Source: Streptomyces luteolifulvus (GTDB lineage: Bacteria > Actinomycetota > Actinomycetes > Streptomycetales > Streptomycetaceae). From it: a DNA stretch of 64,000 bases. Made by a program: the position numbers and the translations under genes. Below, one piece after another: positions 35,105-41,831 of the stretch (position 1 is its first letter; the number at the start of each line of letters is the position of its first letter). The notes beneath the pieces are model-generated. The model made no database searches, was not told the origin of the DNA, and saw only the letters and a program-made list of their open reading frames with translations. The stretch is taken from the NCBI RefSeq assembly GCF_008806595.1, contig NZ_VZRB01000004.1, positions 186,001 through 250,000 of the forward strand. The letters are read 5' to 3'.

Positions 35105-35345
35105 CTGCGGGTAGAGTGGCCGCGTCGTCATCACACCCGTACGGGGGGAAGCCGGTGCAATTCCGGCGCTGACCCGCAACCGTTAACCGTTCCCCGAGGA
35201 CGGTGAGCCGGACTGCCCCGCACGGTCGTGAACGGCTCACGCGCACCGGCAGCCCGCCGGTGTGCGGCACCGTCGAGGTCTACGGAGCCGAGCCGCCCGG
35301 GGTGTCCTCCCGTGCTGCCCGGCTCCCCTGCAGGGAGAGGCAGTC
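35105..35345 (+). promoter_or_regulatory. Cobalamin (B12) riboswitch with SD-sequestering hairpin
   Basis: The adenosylcobalamin-riboswitch core is present. GGGGGGAAGCCGGTGCAATT (35142-35162) is followed by CCGGCGCTGACCCGCAACCG, the B12 box, after a P1/P2 region starting about 35105. Downstream, CTCCCC/GGGAG (35323-35337) folds a hairpin over the only Shine-Dalgarno-like sequence (GGGAGAGG) before the ATG at 35353. This suggests translational repression when cobalamin is bound. It heads a five-gene operon. Confidence 0.92.
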
Positions 35346-35352
35346 GCCGATC

Positions 35353-36576
35353 ATGAACGTCCGCCGTAGCGCCGCGGTCCTGGCCGCCGTCACCGTGATC
35401 GGCGTGGCCACGCCCGCCGTTGCCGCCGATCCGTCGCCTTCCGCGTCGCCGTCGGTGGTGCTTCCCTCCGGGCTGTACGGCAGTGCGGACCCGCAGTACG
35501 ACGGCGTTTGGCGGCAGTCCCTCGCGCTGCTCGCCCAGCACACCGTGGGTGTGAAGCCCGCCGCCGTGGGCGTGGAGTGGCTGGCCGGGCAGCAGTGTGC
35601 GAGCGGGGCGTTCGCGCCCTTCCGCGCCGACGCCACGAAGCCCTGCGACGCCAAGCTCATGGTGGACAGCAACAGCACGGCCGCCGCCGTACAGGCACTG
35701 GCCGCGCTCGGCGGTCACGACGCGGAGACCGGCAAGGCCGTCGCCTGGCTGAAGTCCGTGCAGAACAAGGACGGCGGCTGGGGCTACGCGCCCGGCGGGC
35801 CCAGCGACGCCAACTCGACCTCGGTCGTCATCGGCGCGCTCACCACGGCGGGCGAGCAGCCCGCGAAGGTCGTGAAGAGCGGCAAGTCGCCGTACGACGC
35901 CCTGCTGAAGCTCGCCCTGCCGTGCACCGACGACGGCGCGGGCGCCTTCGCCTACCAGCCCGACAAGAAGGGCAAGCTCGCCGCCAACGCGGACGCGACC
36001 GCCGCGGGCGTGATCGGCGCGCTGGGCAAGGGCATGGTGGTCGAGGCCGGCGCGAAGACGGACGCCGAGTGCGCCGGCTCCGGCGATCTCACCCCGCAGC
36101 AGGCGGCCGCCAACGGCGCCGCCTACCTCGCCAAGGCGGTCGCGAAGGACGGCCACCTGAACTCCGCCCTCGCCGGAGCCACCGACCAGCCCGACTACGG
36201 CAACACCGCGGACGCGGTCGTCGCGCTCGCCGCGCAGGGCGGGGCCGAGCAGGCGAAGCAGCCGCTGCAGTGGCTGGAGCAGAACTCCACGGCCTGGGCG
36301 AAGCAGAGCGGCCCCGCCGCCTACGCCCAGCTGGTCCTCGCGGCCCACGCGACGGGCACCGACCCGCGCGACTTCGGCGGCACGGACCTGGTCGAACAGC
36401 TCAACGCGACCGGCCCGGCCCCGCAGCAGGCGAAGACCGAGAACAACGCGCGGGCCGAGGACAGCGACAAGGACGACTCCGGCCTCGGTGTCTGGTGGAT
36501 CGTCGGCGTGGGCCTCGTCGCCGGCATCGGCGTCGGCTTCCTGCTCAGCGGCCGCAACAAGAGGCAGCAGCCGTGA
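35353..36576 (+). CDS. Surface-anchored alpha/alpha-toroid protein, putative cobalamin-binding (intrinsic-factor alpha-domain-like)
   Basis: A 407-residue exported protein: signal peptide (MNVRRSAAVLAAVTVIGVAT, cleavage near AVA-AD), a ~330-residue array of paired helices with prenyltransferase/transcobalamin-type repeats (STAAAVQALAALGG, WLKSVQNKDGGWGYAPGG, NADATAAGVIGALG, PDYGNTADAVVALAAQGG) and a C-terminal membrane helix (WWIVGVGLVAGIGVGFLL) with a basic tail. Cyclase catalytic Asp motifs are absent. It is the first gene after the B12 riboswitch and overlaps the next gene as GTGA. Intrinsic factor and transcobalamin use the same alpha6-alpha6 barrel, so it is inferred to capture cobalamin at the cell surface. 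Confidence 0.85.
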   Translation: MNVRRSAAVLAAVTVIGVATPAVAADPSPSASPSVVLPSGLYGSADPQYDGVWRQSLALLAQHTVGVKPAAVGVEWLAGQQCASGAFAPFRADATKPCDAKLMVDSNSTAAAVQALAALGGHDAETGKAVAWLKSVQNKDGGWGYAPGGPSDANSTSVVIGALTTAGEQPAKVVKSGKSPYDALLKLALPCTDDGAGAFAYQPDKKGKLAANADATAAGVIGALGKGMVVEAGAKTDAECAGSGDLTPQQAAANGAAYLAKAVAKDGHLNSALAGATDQPDYGNTADAVVALAAQGGAEQAKQPLQWLEQNSTAWAKQSGPAAYAQLVLAAHATGTDPRDFGGTDLVEQLNATGPAPQQAKTENNARAEDSDKDDSGLGVWWIVGVGLVAGIGVGFLLSGRNKRQQP

Positions 36577-37214
36577 TCCGCCGGGGCGCCGCGCTGCTCC
36601 TCGCCGGGCTCCTCCTGGCCCTCGTCCCGGGCCAGGCGCAGGCCACCGGCTACCGCTACTGGTCGTTCTGGGAGCGCGACGGCGCCCACTGGGTCTACGC
36701 CACCCAGGGCCCGTCGACCACCCGGCCCTCCGACGGCGACGTCCAGGGCTTCCGTTTCTCGGTCAGCGAGGACTCCTCCGACTCGGCCCGGCCGCGCGGC
36801 GCGGCGGACTTCGCGGCGATCTGCGCGGGGACGCCCGCGGCGGACGGCAGGAAGCGGGTGGCCCTGGTCATCGACTTCGGCACACGCGCGGACGCTCCGT
36901 CCGGCGAGAGTCCGCCCGCCCGGCGTACGGCCTGCGCGAGTGTGTCCCCCGACGCGACGGCGGCGGAGGCCCTGGCGGCGGTCGCCAAGCCTCTGCGCTA
37001 CGACACGAACGCCCTGCTGTGCGCGATCGCGGGGTATCCGCGGACCGGGTGCGGGGAGCAGGTGGCGAATTCTTCAACCGCGACGTCGACTTCGACTTCG
37101 AAGAAGGAGACGCAGGACAGCGGTCCGTCCCTCGGCCTCCTCGCGGGGACGGCGGCCGTTGCGGTGCTGGGTGCAGCAGCAGCGTGGCAGGCAAGGCAAC
37201 GCAGGCGTGCGTAG
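36573..37214 (+). CDS. SCO2322-family exported protein, possibly a permuted DUF4430/transcobalamin beta-like domain
   Basis: A 213-residue protein with a signal peptide (MIRRGAALLLAGLLLALVPG, cleavage near AQA-TG), a ~140-residue domain and a C-terminal membrane helix (LGLLAGTAAVAVLGAAAAW). The domain starts with YRYWSFWERDGAHWVYATQG and DGDVQGFRFS, and continues VALVIDFGT, TACASVSPDATAAEALAAV, LRYDTNALLCAIAGYP. In DUF4430 domains the equivalent order is reversed (strand, T-x-x-DVL helix, I-x-G, then W-x-Y...DGD), hence the suggestion of circular permutation. It is coupled by GTGA to the toroid gene and by an 8-bp overlap to EcfT. Confidence 0.82.
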   Translation: MIRRGAALLLAGLLLALVPGQAQATGYRYWSFWERDGAHWVYATQGPSTTRPSDGDVQGFRFSVSEDSSDSARPRGAADFAAICAGTPAADGRKRVALVIDFGTRADAPSGESPPARRTACASVSPDATAAEALAAVAKPLRYDTNALLCAIAGYPRTGCGEQVANSSTATSTSTSKKETQDSGPSLGLLAGTAAVAVLGAAAAWQARQRRRA

Positions 37215-38361
37215 CGGCGGGCAAGCTCGGGCAAGCGCCCCAACCCTCAGGTACCAACGCAGGGCTACGCGTCAAGCAACCCTGCATCCGGGAGCCTGGT
37301 GGCTCTGGTCCCTTTCCCTAGGCACCGCCGCCACCCGCACCACCAACCCCCTCCTCCTCGCCCTCCTCATCGCCACCTCCGCCTACGTCGTGGCGACCCA
37401 CCGCCCGAACACTCCCACCGCCCGCTCCTACACCGCCTTCGTCAAACTCGCCCTCGCCGTCCTGGTCATCCGCCTCGCCTTCGCGGTCGTCCTCGGCTCC
37501 CCGATCCCCGGCACCCATGTGGTCGTCACCCTCCCCGAAGTCCCCCTCCCCGACTGGGCCCAGGGCATCCGCCTCGGCGGCAGGGTCACCGCGGAGGGCC
37601 TGCTCTTCGCCCTGTACGACGGCCTGAAACTGGCCACGCTCCTCATCTGCGTCGGCGCCGCGAACGCCCTCGCGAACCCGACCCGCCTCCTCAAGTCCCT
37701 CCCCGGCGCCCTGTACGAGACGGGCGTGGCAGTGGTCGTCGCCCTCACCTTCGCGCCGAACCTCATCGCCGACGTGCAACGCCTGCGTGCCGCCCGCCGT
37801 CTGCGCGGCCGCCCCGACAGAGGCGTACGAGGCCTGCTGCAGGTCGGACTCCCGGTCCTGGAGGGCGCGTTGGAGCGCTCCGTCGCCCTCGCCGCCGCCA
37901 TGGACGCGCGCGGTTACGGCCGTACCGCCGACGTCCCGCCCGCCGTCCGCCGTACGACCACCGCGCTCACCCTCGGCGGCCTGCTGGGCGTCTGCGCGGG
38001 AACGTACGGACTGCTGACCGCCGCGGGCGGCACCTACGGTCTGCCGCTGCTCCTCGCCGGGATCGTCGCGGCGCTCGCGGGTCTGCGTCTCGGCGGCCGC
38101 CGCTGCCTGCGCACCCGCTACCGCCCCGACCGGTGGGACGCCCGCGCCTGGCTGGTGACCGGGTCCGGCGTTGCGGTGGCCGCCCTGCTCACCCTCGCCT
38201 CCGCCTACGATCCCGAGGCCCTGCACCCCGGCGTGGTCCCCCTCGTCGCCCCCGCCCTGCCCCTGTGGCCGGCGGCGGCCGTACTCCTCGGCCTGCTCCC
38301 CGCCTTCGTCGTCCCCGCTCCCGTCCCCGCTCCCTTCCCCGCATCCAAGGAGCCGTCGTGA
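37207..38361 (+). CDS. Energy-coupling-factor transporter transmembrane protein (EcfT/CbiQ)
   Basis: A 384-residue membrane subunit that links S component and ATPases. N-terminal helices (NPLLLALLIATSAYVVATHR, LALAVLVIRLAFAVVLG) are followed by cytoplasmic coupling helices with the Ala-Arg-Gly type motifs AAMDARGYGRTADVP and LRAARRLRGRP, and further C-terminal helices, giving about eight in all. GTG at 37207 overlaps the SCO2322-like stop by 8 bp and has AAGGCAACGCAGGC upstream; this start is inferred. It is part of the B12-riboswitch operon. Confidence 0.88.
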   Translation: MRSGGQARASAPTLRYQRRATRQATLHPGAWWLWSLSLGTAATRTTNPLLLALLIATSAYVVATHRPNTPTARSYTAFVKLALAVLVIRLAFAVVLGSPIPGTHVVVTLPEVPLPDWAQGIRLGGRVTAEGLLFALYDGLKLATLLICVGAANALANPTRLLKSLPGALYETGVAVVVALTFAPNLIADVQRLRAARRLRGRPDRGVRGLLQVGLPVLEGALERSVALAAAMDARGYGRTADVPPAVRRTTTALTLGGLLGVCAGTYGLLTAAGGTYGLPLLLAGIVAALAGLRLGGRRCLRTRYRPDRWDARAWLVTGSGVAVAALLTLASAYDPEALHPGVVPLVAPALPLWPAAAVLLGLLPAFVVPAPVPAPFPASKEPS

Positions 38362-40046
38362 TCCGTTTCGAGAACGTCTCGGTGACGTACGACGGCGCCG
38401 CCGAACCCACCGTCCAGGGCGTGGACTTCGAGGTCCCGGAGGGTGAACTCGTCCTGCTCGTCGGCCCGTCGGGCGTCGGCAAGTCCACGGTGCTCGGCGC
38501 GGTCGGCGGCCTCGTCCCGCACTTCACGGGCGGCACCCTGCGCGGCCGTGTCACGGTGGCCGGCCGTGACACCCGTACCCACAAGCCGCGCGAACTCGCC
38601 GATGTCGTCGGCACCGTGGGCCAGGACCCGCTGTCGCACTTCGTGACGGACACCGTCGAGGACGAACTCGCCTACGGAATGGAGTCGTTGGGGCTCGCCC
38701 CGGACGTGATGCGGCGCCGGGTCGAGGAGACCCTCGATCTCCTCGGGCTGGCCGCCCTGCGCGACCGCCCGATCGCCACCCTCTCCGGCGGCCAGCAGCA
38801 GCGCGTCGCGATCGGGTCCGTCCTCACCCCGCACCCACGGGTCCTGGTCCTCGACGAACCGACCTCCGCGCTGGACCCGGCGGCCGCGGAGGAGGTCCTC
38901 GCGGTCCTCCAGCGTCTCGTCCACGACCTCGGCACCACGGTCCTCATGGCCGAACACCGCCTCGAACGCGTCATCCAGTACGCCGATCAGGTCGCCCTCC
39001 TCCCGTCCCCGGGAGCGGCGCCGGTCCTCGGCACCCCGGCCGAGATCATGGCCGTGTCACCGGTGTACCCGCCGGTGGTGGACCTGGGCCGGCTGGCGGG
39101 CTGGTCCCCGCTGCCGCTGACGGTGCGGGACGCGCGACGCCGGGCACCGGAGTTGCGTGAGCGACTGACGGAGCAGCGGGCGGACACCTCGTCCGCGGCA
39201 CCCCGCACCGTGCCCGCTCCCGTTCCCCCTCCTTCTCCGTCCCGTTGGCGGCTGGGCAGGAAAGCCCCCGGCACCGACCGGACCGCTCCTCCCCCGCCCA
39301 CGGCCGAGGCCCACTCTCTCGCCGTCCGCCGCGACCGCGTCCAGGCGCTGCGCCACGTGGATCTGACCGTGGCCCCCGGCGAGACGATCGCGCTCATGGG
39401 ACGCAACGGTGCCGGAAAGTCCACGCTGCTCTCCGCGCTCGTCGGGCTCGTGGCACCGTCCTCCGGATCGGTGCGGGTCGGCGGGGCCGTACCGCATCGC
39501 ACGGCGCCCACCGATCTCGTACGCCGGGTGGGCCTCGTACCGCAGGAGCCGCGCGACCTGCTGTACGCCGACACGGTCGCCGCCGAGTGCGCGGCCGCCG
39601 ACCGGGACGCCGGGGCCGCACCCGGCACCTGCCGGGACCTGGTCTCCGGCCTGCTTCCCGGCATCCCCGTCGACACCCACCCGCGCGACCTCTCCGAGGG
39701 CCAGCGGCTCACCCTCGCGCTGGCCGTCGTACTGACCGCCCGTCCTCCCCTTCTCCTGCTCGACGAGCCGACCCGCGGGCTGGACTACGCGGCGAAGGCC
39801 CGCCTGGTCGCCGTCCTGCGCGGGCTCGCCGCCGAGGGCCACGCCATCGTGCTGGCCACGCACGACGTGGAACTGGCCGCCGAGCTCGCGGACCGCGTGG
39901 TCCTGCTGGCCGAGGGCGAGGTGATCGCCGACGGTCCGACCGCGGACGTGGTGGTGGCCTCCCCCTCCTTCGCCCCACAGGTCACCAAGATCCTGGCCCC
40001 GCAGAAGTGGCTCACGGTCGCGCAGGTGAAGGGTGCACTGACATGA
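38358..40046 (+). CDS. Double ATP-binding subunit of ECF transporter (EcfA1-EcfA2 fusion)
   Basis: A 562-residue protein with two ABC ATPase domains in tandem. The first has Walker A LVGPSGVGKSTVLG, signature LSGGQQQRVAIG, Walker B VLVLDEPTSALD and H-loop MAEHRLE. After a Pro/Ser linker (~residues 275-320) the second has ALMGRNGAGKSTLLSA, a divergent signature LSEGQRLTLALA, LLLLDEPTRGLD and LATHDVEL. It powers the ECF transporter. GTG at 38358 has AAGGAG upstream and overlaps EcfT as GTGA; its own stop overlaps the S-component start as ATGA. Confidence 0.93.
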   Translation: MIRFENVSVTYDGAAEPTVQGVDFEVPEGELVLLVGPSGVGKSTVLGAVGGLVPHFTGGTLRGRVTVAGRDTRTHKPRELADVVGTVGQDPLSHFVTDTVEDELAYGMESLGLAPDVMRRRVEETLDLLGLAALRDRPIATLSGGQQQRVAIGSVLTPHPRVLVLDEPTSALDPAAAEEVLAVLQRLVHDLGTTVLMAEHRLERVIQYADQVALLPSPGAAPVLGTPAEIMAVSPVYPPVVDLGRLAGWSPLPLTVRDARRRAPELRERLTEQRADTSSAAPRTVPAPVPPPSPSRWRLGRKAPGTDRTAPPPPTAEAHSLAVRRDRVQALRHVDLTVAPGETIALMGRNGAGKSTLLSALVGLVAPSSGSVRVGGAVPHRTAPTDLVRRVGLVPQEPRDLLYADTVAAECAAADRDAGAAPGTCRDLVSGLLPGIPVDTHPRDLSEGQRLTLALAVVLTARPPLLLLDEPTRGLDYAAKARLVAVLRGLAAEGHAIVLATHDVELAAELADRVVLLAEGEVIADGPTADVVVASPSFAPQVTKILAPQKWLTVAQVKGALT

Positions 40047-40891
40047 CCGCCCCCTCGCCTCCGAGGAGCGCCCTCACCCCGCAGTCCCGCCCCGTCCGTC
40101 TCGGCCCCCGTTCCATCGCCGCCCTCGTCCTGGTCAGCGCCACAGGCGTCGCCGGTTTCGGCTGGCCGTTCCTCGCGCCGCCCGAGTCCCAGGTGAACGC
40201 GCACGCCCAGGACGCCCCCTGGCTCTTCGCCGGTCTGCTCGTCCTTCTGGTGGCCGTCGTGGCCGCCACGATCTCCGAGTCGGGCCTCGGTCCGAAGGCG
40301 GTAGCGATGCTCGGCGTGCTGGCCGCCACCGGCGCCGCCCTGCGCCCGATCGGCGCCGGGACGGCCGGTATCGAGCCCATGTTCTTCCTGATGGTGCTGA
40401 GCGGGCGGGTTCTCGGCCCGGGCTTCGGCTTCGTCCTCGGCTCGGTCACGATGTTCGCGTCCGCGCTGCTCACGGGCGGGGTGGGACCGTGGATGCCGTT
40501 CCAGATGCTGGCGATGGGCTGGTTCACGATGGGCGCGGGCCTGCTGCCGGGCGCCGACCGGCTGCGGGGCCGCGCCGAGCTGGCGCTGCTGGCCTGCTAC
40601 GGCTTCCTCGCCGCCTTCGCCTACGGCACGGCGACCAACCTCGCGGGCTGGCCCTTCATGGACGGGAACGCCTCGAACATCGCCTTCGACCCGGACGCGG
40701 CGGTCCCCGTCAACCTGGCCCGCTTCCTCACGTACTGCCTGGCCACCTCGCTCGGCTGGGACCTGGGCCGGGCGCTGGTCACCGTGCTCCTGACCGTGCT
40801 GCTCGGCCGGACGGTCCTCAAGGCGCTGCGCCGCGCCACGCGCCGGGCGGCATTCGAGACGCCGGTCACGTTCGACGGCCCCACTGTGTGA
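40043..40891 (+). CDS. ECF transporter S component, probably for cobalamin
   Basis: A 282-residue integral membrane protein with about six to seven helices. Typical segments are PWLFAGLLVLLVAVVAATIS, KAVAMLGVLAATGAALRPIG, EPMFFLMVLSGRVLGPGFGF and VTMFASALLTGGVGPWMPFQ. The Ala-rich helix 1 region that docks on EcfT can be recognised. It binds the vitamin and toggles in the membrane. Specificity is inferred from the cobalamin riboswitch and the co-operonic surface proteins. It is the last gene of the operon; a hairpin follows at once. Confidence 0.88.
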   Translation: MTAPSPPRSALTPQSRPVRLGPRSIAALVLVSATGVAGFGWPFLAPPESQVNAHAQDAPWLFAGLLVLLVAVVAATISESGLGPKAVAMLGVLAATGAALRPIGAGTAGIEPMFFLMVLSGRVLGPGFGFVLGSVTMFASALLTGGVGPWMPFQMLAMGWFTMGAGLLPGADRLRGRAELALLACYGFLAAFAYGTATNLAGWPFMDGNASNIAFDPDAAVPVNLARFLTYCLATSLGWDLGRALVTVLLTVLLGRTVLKALRRATRRAAFETPVTFDGPTV

Positions 40892-40922
40892 GGCCGCGTG
40901 CGCCGACCGTCACACCGGCCTC
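40890..40922 (+). terminator. Terminator-like hairpin after the ECF operon
   Basis: GAGGCCG (40890-40896) overlaps the S-component stop codon and pairs with CGGCCTC (40916-40922) around a 19-nt loop. There is no T-run, as is common in Streptomyces. Confidence 0.45.
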
Positions 40923-40944
40923 CTCCCACGGTGAACCACCCCAC

Positions 40945-40958
40945 ATGACACAGGTCAC
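40945..40958. promoter_or_regulatory. Possible Crp-like palindrome upstream of the SLT gene
   Basis: TGAC-ACAG-GTCA (40946-40957) is a perfect dyad. Its minus-strand reading GTGACCTGTGTCAT differs by one base from GTGNNNNNNGNCAC, the Crp motif reported for S. coelicolor, where Crp controls germination-related cell-wall hydrolases. It is ~290 bp upstream of the SLT start; 40923-41237 otherwise holds no gene that I can see. Confidence 0.3.
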
Positions 40959-41237
40959 CTACGACGCCGGACCGTAGTCGTATGCGCCTGGGACATCCGC
41001 CCACTTGACCCCTCTGACCTGCGCATTGAGGGCCAGGTCACACGGCCGGCCTTCTTCCCGCATACGACCACAACTAGCAAAACGGTCTTTGCGGACACTT
41101 CGCCGACCTGCTTGTGTGGACGACGTCGCACGGCGCCGACGAGCCCTCAGGGCCGCGGCGCCGAGGCATGTGACCACCACGCACCCCGTGGCCCGGCACA
41201 CGCCGCGGCACCGCTGTCCCCGAGGAAAAGGTTCTCC

Positions 41238-41666
41238 GTGTCTGTGTCCCGTATCGCTCGTCGCATCGCTTCCCCGAAGAAGGCCCTGACCGCCGCCGCG
41301 CTGGCCGCCGCCACGACCGGCCTGGTCCTGACGTCGGCGCCCGCCCAGGCGGCCACGTCCTCGGCCCCTTCGTCGGCCGCGTCGGCCAAGGCGATCGCGC
41401 ACAAGATGATCCCGGACGCCGCTCAGTACAACGCCTTCAGCAAGATCGTCGAGCATGAGAGCGGCTGGAACGTCACCGCCACCAACGCCTCCTCCGGCGC
41501 GTACGGCCTCGTCCAGGCCCTGCCCGGCTCGAAGATGGCCTCCGCGGGCGCCGACTGGAAGACCAACCCGGCCACCCAGATCGAGTGGGGTCTCGACTAC
41601 ATGAACTCCCGCTACGGCAGCCCGGTCGCCGCCTGGAACTTCTGGCAGGCCAACGGCTGGTACTGA
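41238..41666 (+). CDS. Secreted SLT-domain transglycosylase-like protein
   Basis: A 142-residue secreted protein: signal peptide (basic start, then ALTAAALAAATTGLVLTSAP, cleavage near AQA-AT) and a compact lysozyme-like domain. The catalytic Glu is in IVEHESGWNVTATN; the fold motif SSGAYGLVQALPGSKM and the C-terminal IEWGLDYMNSRYGS and WNFWQANGWY are standard for the small Streptomyces SLT/Rpf-type proteins acting on peptidoglycan. GTG at 41238 follows GAGGAAAAGG. A long (~300 bp) upstream region suggests regulated expression. Confidence 0.9.
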   Translation: MSVSRIARRIASPKKALTAAALAAATTGLVLTSAPAQAATSSAPSSAASAKAIAHKMIPDAAQYNAFSKIVEHESGWNVTATNASSGAYGLVQALPGSKMASAGADWKTNPATQIEWGLDYMNSRYGSPVAAWNFWQANGWY

Positions 41667-41706
41667 GCCCGGCCGAGAGCAACGGCGTACAGCCGGCTCC
41701 CCCGAC

Positions 41707-41750
41707 GCGAAGGCGGCGGCCCTCCGAATCCCCGGGGTCGCCGCCTTCGC
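41707..41750. terminator. Perfect 12-bp bidirectional terminator
   Basis: GCGAAGGCGGCG (41707-41718) pairs with CGCCGCCTTCGC (41739-41750). It lies 40 bp after the SLT stop and ~70 bp after the convergent permease stop, so it can serve both. Confidence 0.75.
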
Positions 41751-41771
41751 CATGTGAAGCACGGTGATTCC

Positions 41772-41831
41772 GCTGCTCCGTAGGCAGCTGTTCCGTACGC
41801 AGCTATTTCGCGCGCAGCTACTCCGTACGCA
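41772..41831. repeat. Four 15-bp tandem units at the 3' end of the permease gene
   Basis: Units beginning GCTnnTCCGTACGCA occur at 41772, 41787, 41802 and 41817 with a few mismatches. The unit at 41817 covers the last codons (LRTE) and stop of the permease. The others lie beyond the stop and keep coding for LRxE-like text between two in-frame TAG codons, as if the gene end had been amplified. Confidence 0.7.

Noticed and set aside
37299..38357. N-terminal extension of the EcfA frame through the EcfT gene
   Set aside because: The extension is Arg/Pro-rich shadow sequence; GTG at 38358 with AAGGAG and GTGA overlap is the correct start.
40923..41237. c-di-AMP (ydaO) riboswitch upstream of the SLT gene, as is common for Streptomyces cell-wall hydrolases
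   Set aside because: The conserved core sequences of that riboswitch could not be found; only a Crp-like dyad and a long leader are visible.
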